Source of the DNA: Stictocephala bisonia
Lineage: Eukaryota; Arthropoda; Insecta; Hemiptera; Membracidae
Direction of reading: 5' to 3'
DNA: 64,000 bases
Assembly (NCBI GenBank): GCA_035578905.1
Contig: JAQJVL010000749.1
Coordinates: 124,001-188,000, forward strand
Position 1 is the first letter of the stretch. Each line of letters starts with the position of its first letter. Shown piece by piece: positions 12,871 through 41,298 of the stretch. The position numbers and the translations under genes are program-made. The notes under the pieces are model-generated. The model did no database searches, had not been told where the DNA came from, and was given only the letters and a program-made list of their open reading frames with translations.

Positions 12871-13367
12871 ACGAAAAATAGCCTCTAGGCTAAATGTAAA
12901 CAAACGCTGAAAACAACTACCGTATTAATTACTAGAACACTTTTAAATCAAATAAATAATAACTAAGGAACAAAGAAACGCCTAATTAAACTACATGTTG
13001 AATACTTATTACAAAAAAATAAGAAAATATAATTAAAATAACAAAATTATTCAGGAAAAATATTATAATGCACTGTTACGCGCAAATTAGCACAGCTGCT
13101 ATTAAGCATTTTAATTAAGTGGTTTTATTTTCTTATGTTAAAAGCTAACTGACAGTAAATATTTTTGTTCTGCTATGCAAAACAAATATTTACTCTTTGC
13201 TTTGCATGCAGTATGCCAAATAAAAATCAGTTGACAGACGGTTGTGTTGTACGGTCCTTCTCCAAAGATTAATTTAATAACTTTTCTGTTGTTTGTGAAC
13301 AAGAAAATTGAAGCAATCAAGAATTTTTCTTGATTTGACTTTTATCAAAATTGTCGTTAAAAACATT
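12871..13367. other. Upstream region of the TMEM50 gene
   Basis: AT-rich sequence between the LINE ORF1 and the first TMEM50 coding exon. It should hold the 5' UTR and promoter, or an intron if there is an upstream non-coding exon. No clear TATA box or initiator could be assigned by eye. Confidence 0.4.
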
Positions 13368-30945
<17,578 letters not shown>

Positions 30946-31320
30946 GGTGACATTCAAGATAACATATGGTGTCTTCTGGAATTATAATAAGTATATAGAT
31001 ATATTAAATTATTATCAAAATGCAATTTAAACATATTTTATTGATTTATAGTAATATTACAAGTACTTCTTTTGTAGAACCAAACAATAATGTTCTCTAA
31101 TTGCATTTCCTCTTTCTGTTTTACAAGTCTTCTAGTCTTAATATATTTTTAGAATAATATTAAGCTGTTGTGAACTTCTTCACAGTGTTTCTGCAAATAT
31201 GTGATTCCGGCAATTAGATAGATTTATATGATAATTAATTTAGATAAGTTATTTGTAATGTAAGTAAATGTATTATTGTTTCTTATATTTCATACACTAA
31301 AATAAATGTTAACTTTTAAT
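30946..31320 (+). terminator. TMEM50 3' UTR with polyadenylation signal
   Basis: The first good AATAAA after the stop is at 31301-31306, within CTAAAATAAATGTTAAC, placing the likely cleavage site about 10-30 bp further on. Confidence 0.55.
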
Positions 31321-31389
31321 TCAAATTATATTGTTAAATATTATTTATTACCCTAATTTGACAGTACAAATTTTTCAAAAATATTTTAA

Positions 31390-32404
31390 ATTACTTCCCT
31401 AGAAATTGGATTCGCTATGTAGATGATATTTGTGCAGTTTTTAATAGTAATGAGAATCTTAAAAATGTTATCTAAGATATAAATACATTCTAATCATAAA
31501 ATTTACTTATGAAAATGAAAACAACTATGCCATTCCCTTTTTAGACATCCTTTGTTAAAGAAACCAAGCGTCTGGTCATATTGAATTTGATATTTATAGA
31601 AAACCAACACAAAATTTAAGATTCATACCAATTGATTCATTCCATCCAGCATCTCAAAAAAAGAGCTACATACCATTCTTTAATTCATCGTTTATTTAAT
31701 ATACCTTTATCTACTGCAAATTTTAATAAAGAAATTACAAAAATCAAAGAAACCACAATTTTTAATGGATATGGTCCGAAGATGATTACAAGAATGATAA
31801 ATAAGAAAAGACAGAAAATTGAAAAACAAAACCTAACAACACTATTACCTGAAAAAGAAGAAAAATCTGTTTGAAGAAATGTTACATATGGATTTTTGTC
31901 AAAAGTAATGCAAAAAGGTTAAAAAAAAAAAAAAAAAACACTAATGTAAATTTATCTTTTAAATGTACATCAACAGTAAAATATTTACTCGGAAATCCAA
32001 AGGATAAAATTAAAAATGAAGAAAAGTCAGGAATTTACTAAATCAAATGTGATAGTTGCAATAAAAAATATATAGGTCAAACCAAAAGAAATATTTCAAC
32101 AAGATTAAAAGAACTCAAATCACATTTTTTAAATGATCAAGAAGAGAAATCAGCAATGGGAAAACCCTATCAATTTCAATCATATTTTTACAAAATGTAA
32201 TTTACTTAATGAAGTTCAAAATAAAGACCAAATAGATGCTTATGAATGCTCTTAATTTTAAAAAAATCCAAAGAAATTCTTGTTAATAACGAGACAGAAA
32301 CATTTGAAAACTCACCACTATTATTTTTAGTTTATATAATTTTTACATTTATAACATTTATATATATATTTTACACACACACGCATATATATATATATAT
32401 TACA
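31390..32404 (+). pseudogene. Penelope-like element: RT end and GIY-YIG endonuclease
   Basis: Plus strand, several frames. The sequence shows NWIRYVDDICAVFN (RT catalytic YVDD at about 31410), FLDI-like remnants, IYRKPTQNLR-like, then RATYHSLIHRLFNIPLS and IFNGYGPKMI (thumb). After a poly-A slippage tract, SGIY.IKCDSCNKKYIGQTKR and RLKEL follow at about 32025-32115, a GIY-YIG nuclease core. RT plus GIY-YIG in this order is the hallmark of Penelope-like retroelements. The 5' RT is missing and stops/frameshifts are frequent. The 3' part continues at 35189 beyond an inserted Helitron. Confidence 0.88.
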
Positions 32405-35188
32405 TCTATATCTATATAAGCCAAATTGACTCACTTACTCATCACGAATTCTCAATAACTATAGCACCTACAATGCTGAAATTTGGTATGTGAGTTACTT
32501 TTAGGTCGTAGGTGCTTGCTAAGAAACGGTTTTAAGATATTTTATTCCTTTTTATAATAATTTAGAAAATAAAAATTGCCATTTACACAATGTATTATAA
32601 ATGTAAACAAATACCATCTGTAATATAAAACACATGTGTTTACTATTACTAAAATTAAAATCATAAATATAATAAAGGAAATTTTCTAAATGCAGGTTGA
32701 TGTGAATTAAATTTTAGTAATCATCTGTAAAGTTATTATATTATGTTACCTACAGCTGAGATTTGAATGTTGTTGTGAATGTGCAAGGTTTTTGTTTGGT
32801 TATGTTCGGAAAGTGTAGTATCAGTATGATGTTTGTTTTTAGAATTAAAACTTTGTACAAAAACTGTTTAATGAGTGAAGATGAGTGAAGATGAGTGAAG
32901 AAATAGTTTCCATTAATGGAGTACAGGTTCCGCACCGATTGATGCCTTTGCAAAAACCCTTTTGAATGTGGAAGTCCCAAATTATTACCTATGGAAAAAC
33001 AACAATTTCTGCAGGAGGAAACAAGGTAAGCCCGTGACGGGTTATCCGGGGGTGAAGAGAGATCAAGTTTTGGGCAGAGTATACACTGTTCATCCGGGAA
33101 ATACTGAGTGCTACTATTTACGCCTCCTATTACATAAAGTCCGTGGCCCCACATCATTTATTTCCCTTAAAACTGTGGAAGGAGTAGTATATCCAACATT
33201 TCAGGCAACATGTAAAGCACTCGGTTTGCTGGAAGACGATGGTCACTGGGACCGTACTCTCGAAGAAGCCTCCATTTCTGACTCTCCAACCAAAATCCGA
33301 GAATTGTTTGCCATCATGCTGGTTTTCTGCCAAGTAGGAGATCCTACAAAATTGTAGCAGAAATATCGAGACACACTTGCAGAAGACATTAAATGGCAAA
33401 TGACGAGAGATGGCGGAAATACACAATTGATAAGTGACATTATTTACAATAAATGTCTTACACTTCTTGAGGATATTATTATAACCATGTCGGGTAAAAC
33501 ACTCTCACAATGTGGACTTCCATCACCTTCCCGAGAGCCAATAACTGTTGTTAATAACCGTATGTACTTGAATGAACTTTGTTATTATAACGCACAAATG
33601 TCTTAAGCACTTGCTGTAAATGTTCCAAAATTAAATAAAGAACAGGGAAGCATACAATTTAATCATTCACAGCATTTCTTCTGATTCCGGTCAGTTTTTC
33701 TTTCTCGACGCTCCTGGTGGTACTGGAAAAAACATTCTTAATAAATCTATTACTGGCCAGAATTAGGATCCAAAGGAACATTGCCATTGCCGTTGCTTCG
33801 TCAGGCATTGCAGCTACGTTGATTGAAGGAGGGCGGACAGCACACTCTACTTTCAAGTTGCCTCTAAATCTTAATCATGCTGAGTCACCACAATGCAACA
33901 TCTCCAAGCAGAGTGACATGGCACATGTGCTCCGAGAAGCAAAATTTATCGTGTGGGATGAATGCACCATGGCTCATAAGGGAGGCATTGAGGCTCTAAA
34001 CATGACGCTCCAAGATATTAAATCATGCAACCGCCTAATGGGTGGAGTTACAGTGCTTTTGTCAGGTGACTTCAGACAGACCTTACCTGTTGTGCCAAAA
34101 GGAACACGTGCAGATGAAGTAAATGCCTGTCTTAAATCATCTTTCTTATGGCCTAATATCAAAGTGCTGTCCTTGAAAGTTAACATGAGAGTTCACCTAC
34201 ACAGTGACTTGAAGGCAGAGGCATTTTGAAGCTTATTGCTTCAAATTGGCGACGGCCTGTTCTTGGAAGATGAGGGAAGAATAACTATTCCTGACAACCT
34301 CTGCATTGTGGTAGGAGACCTGATTAGTTTGGCAGACAGAATATACCCTAACATTAATCTAGCGGGAGTGAATTGTGTTTCGTGGAAAGAAAGAGCAATT
34401 CTTACTCCAACTAATGAGTCAGCCAACGACATAAACAACTTTATGTTGGAAAAGCTGCCAACTAAGGTTGTAACGTATGAATCTGTTGACTCTGTTTTGG
34501 ACGCTGAAGATGCCATTAATTACCCTGTAGAGTTCTTGCATACTCTAGAACCACCTGGAATACCACCACACATTCTCAGCCTCAAAATAGGATCTCCAAT
34601 AATTCTGTTGCGCAACTTAAACCCTCCAAAACTGTGTAACGGTACCAGGCTTCAAGTGAAGACTCTACACAAACATATCATTGAAGCCACGATTTTCACA
34701 GGCATTAGTCAAGGAGAAACTGTCTTCATCCCCCGGATCCCTCTCATCCCATCAGATTACCACTTTGAGTTCAAACGTCTGCAGTTTCCCGTCAAGTTGT
34801 GCAATGACTATAAATAAAGCACAGGGACAGAGTTTGAAACTGGCTGGTGTGGATCTCAGGAATGATTGTTTCTCTCATCTCTCATAGACAGCTTTATGTC
34901 GCGTGTTCTAGGGTTAGTTCCCCTGACAACCTGGTCATCCTTCAGCCATGCGTTAAAACCAAGAATGTTGTGTACAGGGAAGTTCTAAACACCTAATCTG
35001 AAGAAACAATTTATAAACTTATAATATTCATACATCATTGTTGACACTTTTCTGATTCTATGATTTTGTATTATATGCTCTTAATTTTTGCTATTTGATT
35101 ATATACTATGTGTTTTGTAAGCCTACATACATTCAGTAACAAAGAAATTTACTACTATTCACCGTTGCGAAGCACGGGTACCAGCTAG
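32405..35188 (+). mobile_element. Helitron (2.78 kb) inserted in the Penelope-like element
   Basis: The 5' end is TC at 32405 (or 32411), TCTATATCTATATAAGCC, followed by GACTCACTTACTCATCACG. The 3' end has the hairpin CCGTTGCGAAGCACGG (35162-35177) and then GTACCAGCTAG, with CTAG at 35185-35188. Flanking bases are A (5') and T (3'), as expected for Helitrons. It splits an AC/TA-rich simple repeat of the Penelope-like element. The helicase coding inside is broken, and no Rep (HUH) domain is present. Confidence 0.88.
32962..34990 (+). pseudogene. Helitron PIF1-like helicase, broken
   Basis: Order of readable segments: ECYYLRLLLHKVRGPTSF...GVVYPTFQATCKALGLLEDD and ELFAIMLVFCQ (helicase-like N-terminal part, 32962-33357). 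Then come a LDAPGGTGKN Walker A region with an extra base near 33730, NIAIAVASSGIAATLIEGGR, VWDECTMAHKG (Walker B), GGVTVLLSGDFRQTLPVVPK, and an LLRNLNPPKLCNGTRL block. INKAQGQSLKLAGVDL and a QLYVACSRVSSPDNL motif VI region follow, ending near 34990. At least four frame changes or stops make it non-functional. A functional protein would be the SF1B helicase half of RepHel, which unwinds DNA during rolling-circle transposition. Confidence 0.9.
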
Positions 35189-35190
35189 TT

Positions 35191-35221
<31 letters not shown>

Positions 35222-35400
35222 TTATTTATTTGTATTATTTCAATTCATATCCTAATGTTTTATTTTTATTTTACCGTATGTTTTTCAAATCAATTAAAAA
35301 TGTAAACAGTAATAATTTAGTTTGTGTAATGTATGTATATCTGAAGATAATAACATTGTTACCAAGAGGCCTACTGGAGTGTTTGATTCATCTATAACAT
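35189..35400 (+). repeat. Penelope-like element, 3' part with hammerhead-like relic
   Basis: After the Helitron the (TA)n(TG)n repeat resumes. At 35341-35347 CTGAAGA is followed by T, a TAAC-ATT-GTTA hairpin and then CCAAGAGG where GAAAC would be expected. The position downstream of GIY-YIG fits the pLTR of Penelope-like elements, which are known to carry hammerhead motifs. The core is degenerate here. Confidence 0.45.
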
Positions 35401-35437
35401 TAAACTTGTCCTTATTTTTGAAAATTTTGGCTAACGT

Positions 35438-36569
35438 TGTAACATTTTGCCTTTAAGAGGTTGTTACCTTTATTAAAATTATTTATATAATTTAATGAAA
35501 CTCATTATATTATTGCATGATTGCTCTTAAATTGATCTCAGGGTCGTGTTAGGAGGTAAATCGGTGAGACGATATAGTATAATGAAACAAAATAATTGCT
35601 TTTTACAAAATGATTTTTTATTACATACTATTAAAATTTAAAATCTTTACTCAATTCACTCAAAGTCTGACAATAGCAATTCAAAGATTCTAATCTACTT
35701 CATTTAGTGAAATTATATTAACATATTTTTCTTAAGTTAACTGTAAACTTAAACTTATCTGTATAAATTTGTAGCTGAGTCCAAGTTATTTGCTGTAGCG
35801 CGATTTTTTATTTAATTTAAAAAACTACTTGATTGAAACGCACAATTTAAAGACTTTTAATTTAAAACTTGTTTTGAATTATTTAAACATATTGATAAAT
35901 GTAACTTTATTAATTCAATTGCCCACACGGTCTATAAAGGCCGAACTACCGACACATGTTGATGGTCTTCTGATCTAAGATGGACTGGGCTAGAGGCGTC
36001 TCTCCCTCAAGAGACTCAATTTTTACCCCTACTTCTTCTTCCGTTGTCAATTTCCTTTGGGTTCGAGATTATCGGTCCTTCCGGTTTTTGCCACGAGGTA
36101 GCAAACCCATATCGTATACTGTTCTCCCCGTACTGTGCTGCACTCTACGGGCATTTTTGGAATTACATGTTCCGTTTTGATTGGTTCCCTTCGGGGACTG
36201 ACTTTTGCGTCTTTCTACTGCGCTAGATCCGGGGTGTGGCCTATGGAACATTCTAGTCGACTCATCGAGTCCTGTCTCACGCCAACTCCGTTTTATCTTT
36301 GTTGACTGTTATTTGTAAGACATTCCCATGTGTTTTGATAATTCTTGGAACAAGCCCACCCATCCTGTTTCGAACAAAGGGTTTTGTTTGAGGGGACATA
36401 TTTCTGTCTCCACGTCTACCCAACTGGCGTCTTTCTCACGACAATTCTCTAACATAATTTTGACCTTCCTTATTTCTTCAAATTAAATATATCCTTTTCC
36501 TTATATACAATAATTTTATTATTTATTTATTTTAATTAATTTACCTAACAATTTGGTGGACCTGTTACA
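35438..36569 (+). mobile_element. Solo LTR 1 (TGTAAC...GTTACA, 1132 bp)
   Basis: Starts TGTAACATTTTGCC and ends GGTGGACCTGTTACA, giving perfect 6-bp inverted termini. Exact 4-bp direct repeats ACGT flank it (35434-35437 and 36570-36573). The last ~100 bp match, in reverse complement, the end of the second LTR at 42296-43284 (AATTAAATATATCC, TTAATTTA, AATTTGGTGGACCTGTTACA). No internal retroviral-type coding is adjacent, so it is a solo LTR left by recombination. A 4-bp duplication fits gypsy- or BEL-type elements. Confidence 0.85.
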
Positions 36570-36659
36570 ACGTGGTTTGTGTCATTTCAAACTCAGTGGC
36601 GATATCTATCTTCTTCTTGTTTGAATTTTCCTCTACCGCCTTTAACAACTTACCTTTAA

Positions 36660-37243
36660 CACTTTTGCTGCTACGCCTACAACTAAGAATAAATGCCCCA
36701 TGTGCTGAAAAATTTGTTTAATGAAATTAACTTACTTGTATATAGTGAGTATCCATGATGACATCTGAAGTGGATTTACGTAGTCTGGGAGGCTGGAAGT
36801 GATGAAAAGATTTCCGTGACCGATCGGTCACGTCAGCATGTGGGTAATGCATAACATAATTATAAGCCCCAAAACTTCATAAAAAGTATGAATTACATGT
36901 TTATATTGTCAATACACTATGCCTATACTATATATAACAAATAAAAAAATAGGTTAATTACTAAAACACACCCGTACCCTGCTATATAAAATAACATACT
37001 TGATTATGAATATGTACAGAACTAACACTAACTTACACTAACACTAACACTAAAAAAAATCAAAATCTACAACTGAACTAAATAATAATAAAACAACTCA
37101 TACTCTACACGCTACGAACAAATACAACCTTCCCTGACCGACGCTATCTCACTAATGAACAAATAATAAAGCAAGGGGCAGGGGTGACCGAATGGTCACG
37201 GCCGAGTCCGAAGTACACTGCGGTCATTGCCGCAGTGAAAGTG
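36660..37243. mobile_element. piggyBac-type MITE at TTAA (584 bp)
   Basis: TTAA at 36656-36659 and 37244-37247 bounds sequence with related inverted ends: CACTTTTGCTGC... on the left and, in reverse complement, CACTTTCACTGCGG on the right. Near-palindromic CGTGACCGATCGGTCACG (36809-36826) and GTGACCGAATGGTCAC (37187-37202) lie toward each end. TTAA targeting plus CACTTT-type ends is the piggyBac pattern. Non-coding. Confidence 0.72.
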
Positions 37244-37247
37244 TTAA

Positions 37248-38350
37248 ACTTCACTGTTAGAGAATTTTTGTTTTTTTGCCATTATTAACTCCAATACAAA
37301 ATCCCCTCACAACTTAAAACTATACACTAAGAACTTAGAACCGTACCCAATGCACTTCTCTGCTGATACATAGTGACTAACAGGAGAATGGGGAGGGGAC
37401 TGACAAGTGATGTTTCACATTGTGACACAATGGGCAGCTGGGAAAGGAATTTTTTATTCCTTATGTAGGGGGATTGTAAATTAAGATATTTGTAATACAG
37501 GAGTTTTTATGTGAAGTAGGTGCTCCATGCTTTAGATATTCGTAATATAGGGGTTATGTGATATGCTTCATATCTGGAGAAAAATGTACTACACAGGGGT
37601 TTTTCTCAAATAACTACTTAATACAACATTTATAACATTGAGTGTTGTGTGAGTTTGAAGGGGACTAAAAAAGAATTGTTACATCGGGGGATTTGTTATA
37701 GCAAAGCGCGTTTTCACACTCACTGTATATACTATATAAATTTGTCGCATTTGCTGTACTTGAAGTTAATGCTAATTATGATTTGATTTAACCATACTGA
37801 CACTTTAGATTTGTTGTACCTCTTAAATTAAAAATATTTTTTTTAATTTATGAGGCAGACATTTAAACCCTAATATAATGTGTTTTTATGTTACAAAATG
37901 TTTGTCAGCTACTTTGAATGTAATGTGTTATCTCAAAACACTCATATAAAAAAAATTATTTTTTTGTTTTTATTTGTAAATATGTAACAAGAACATATTT
38001 TTCTTTTTATGTGTGTAATTTAGTTAATGAATTTTCTTTCATTTATTATTTTGGTAAGTAAGCCCTTTTTCAGCAGTTTGTTGTTTGATCGTCTCTTTAT
38101 GATCACTTAGGAAGAAAGGACTCAATAAAGAAAAGAAATTTATCTTGTATACGTACATTTGTTAGAGTAAATATTCATATTTTTCTCAATTATTTTTGCA
38201 TTTCTCATAGATCTTTTAGATTTTTTTTCTGTTTAGAATTAAAAACTGATTTAAAAAAGACATCACATTTTTTAATATAATTCAATAAAAAAATACTTAA
38301 ATACAAATATAATGACACAATTTGAAGGCAATCATCCTTGATTTAGTACT
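37248..38350. other. 3' flank of the Kazal gene
   Basis: No other gene is seen. The minus-strand 3' UTR of the Kazal gene should run leftward from 38351; a minus-strand AATAAA (TTTATT on the plus strand) is at about 38041-38046. The rest is AT-rich without recognisable elements. Confidence 0.45.
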
Positions 38351-38397
38351 TCATCCATTATTTCTTCCACAAGCTCCAACCAGGTACAAACTAACAT
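38351..38397 (-). CDS. Kazal inhibitor exon 3 (terminal)
   Basis: Acceptor TTTCTTACAG ends at 38398. The exon begins AT, completes N108, then encodes [14 protein letters not shown] and stop TGA 38353-38351. The cysteine in VGAC is the sixth of the Kazal fold, so the exon closes the domain. Confidence 0.85.
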
Positions 38398-41224
38398 CTG
38401 TAAGAAACATGTTATAAATTAACTAAAATACATTTTAATTGAAAAAATAAAGTGAACAAAATAAGTGAAAAGTTTGACTGTCAGCCGTGTTTTGATTACA
38501 TAAATTAAAAGGGCTTTAGATCAGAACACAAGTGTTAAATGGTGGGAAATTTTAGTCAAACTGTTGATGAAAAATGTTTATAAAGAAAGTAAAATTAAGT
38601 TTTATAGTAATCTAATACATTGTATAAGCTTATTTGCTGACAGTGGCACTATTGTCTGAACAGATACACAGTCCTTTGAATTAAATAAGCACTTACAAAA
38701 ATATTTAATTATTTTAGTGGAGTAGAACATCGTTAACTCGAACCACTTTAATTTCAAAACCTCCACAAATCAAATTATTTGTCAGTTCCCTAATAAAAAC
38801 TCTTCAGTTCGTAAAAAACATAAGAACTTAATTTGAACGAGTAATTGTTGGCCTCTACAATTTGAAATTTCCTTTCTTAAACCTCTGAGATTCAAAATCG
38901 GTCTCTGTTATTAAAAGTTATATTTCTTTAACAATTCAATTCAAGAAATAATCAACTACACTTTGTTCAAGTTGTAACAGGGAAGATCGCTTTCTATGTG
39001 CAGTTGAATCAGAGTTAAGTCTGTTCGGTTAGTTTATGAAAAGTGTGCTTAGTGTTCTAATTGGGGAAATGATAAAAGTTTGTTTGTGAAAGATAAACTT
39101 AAAGTGATAGATGAAGTACAGTAAACAGTGGCCAAAGAATGAAGGACATAGCTACAGAATATGGTATACCAAGCAATACTCTCTCCATGATTCTTCCAAC
39201 AGGAACAAGAACTAAGAAAACAACTCATTAACGGTAAATCTTTTTTTTTAAGGGAGAGGCCGATCTCCTTCTTAACCTTACTCTGCCTATTCCTCATAGA
39301 CTATTGATCTGTGTGAGAAATTTATTCAGACAGTAAAGGGGCGAACCAGTACAGTAGAAGGTGAATATTACGTATAAATCATCCAGTCTAGGCTGGATTC
39401 GAACCAGCGCTATCTCTAACCTGACCTCAAAGTCCTGACTCCTTAGACCGCTCGGCCACCGGCTCACCCATTAGAGAAATTTAAGAGGATTTCAAAAATT
39501 GTGTGGAGCGAGTGTGAGTGATGAAGTGCGCAAGGATTGAAAGGATGAGGTGATTCAAATTATATTAAGATATAAGGCCATTGATGTTTTAAATGCGGAA
39601 GAAAACTTTATTTTTCAAATGCATGCCAGACAAAACATTGTTATTTAGAAATGAATAATACCATGGTGGAAAACATTAATGAGCGCTTAACTCTTTTATT
39701 AACAGCAAACAAATCTGGGAACGAAAAATTAAAACTGTTGTTGATAGGCAAAGCATAAAGACTTTGATGTTTTTAACAGGAGTCTGATTGTTTCAAACTG
39801 AATAGAAACGCTCGGATGACTGTCAAATTTTTTAATCAGTGGCTTAGTGACCAAGACAATAAATTGGTTAAGGAAAATCGCACTATTATTTTATTTATAG
39901 ATAATTGTACAGCTCATGAAATGCCACAAATGGAAGCCGTTAGTCAGGTTCGTGCCAGCAAACATCACACTCGAATAACATCCCCTTGACCAGGGAATAA
40001 TAAAACATTTCAAAACCCTTTACAAGGAAGAAGTGGTAAAAACAGTTGATTTTGACAGTGAAAAAGTCTATCAATGTCTTGCAAGCAATAAGTATGATTG
40101 ACAAATTGTGGAAGAATATGACACATAAACTACTAGTTTACTGCTTTCAAACTTGTAACTTATTGATAGTTCAAATTATGAAGGAAAGGAAGATAACAAA
40201 CAAATTTTACAGATTATTGTCAAACCGGGCTGGAATGAAATTTTGGTTTGATGATGAACAAATAACTTCCAAGGAGTTTGTAAATGTTCAAAGTTATGTT
40301 GAACTTTGACTGACCAAAATATTTTGCCTTCTGTGTCACAAACAGAAAAAGAGAGTGACGGTGAAGAACAGCAAGAGGAAGAAGATGAAGAATCTATCGT
40401 TACAGCAAAGGAAGTTACTGTGAGTATTCATTGAGAAGTCTACCAACATTTACGATGACGTATTCTCTGCCATTGTGAGTGTTGACACTGCAATTATTAT
40501 TGAAGTAATGAAATCATTGGAACATGTAAGTGTATTGTCGATATACTGTGCTAATTATTCTGTATAATTACTGTAACAATAGTTTGTTCCAGTGAAATAT
40601 AAATTAAAATTCATTCTCATATTGCCCCTATAGTTCAGAACCTATTTAAATCAAAATCTCTGTAATTCATACTAAAATAGTTTCTCCTTCAAATTAGTAT
40701 TAGAGAGATTCTATTATGTAATGAACTAATTCATTTACTTCCACACAGGCACAAGGAAAATACATTTTATTATGTTACTTTGTCAGTCCAATGGGTAAAA
40801 TATCTTAAGTTGGGTTTTTAAAAGTTAACCTGTATAGAATGTTAAAGCAGATAGATATTTGACATTATTTATTTGCACAAAACATTCTTTACGTGTGATG
40901 TATATATAGAAAAGATGCATGTAATGTATTTGTAAATGATTTTAATAAAATGTTTTTAAATAATTTATATAAAAATAAACTTCATAAAAAATAATGATAG
41001 GACTACATCAGACATGTATGGAGAAGGAACATTTTAATTAACTTTAATCACATACATAACATAACATAACAGTTTTAATCTTTATGCATTTTTTTCACTT
41101 TCCTTTTTAATTATGTTTCAATAACTTTTTATTCATAATAATATGTTTCAACAAATTTTGTATTATTGTTTTTCATTTAATTATAATAATATAGTAATAT
41201 TTTATTTTGGATTTTATATTCACA

Positions 41225-41298
<74 letters not shown>

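Noticed and set aside
35980..36251. Overlapping open frames on both strands
   Set aside because: They lie inside solo LTR 1 and have no homology; GC-richer LTR sequence simply has fewer stops.
39395..39470. tRNA gene (Ser/Leu type, minus strand)
   Set aside because: A and B boxes are good but the acceptor stem does not close and the sequence continues into a SINE body with an A-rich tail.
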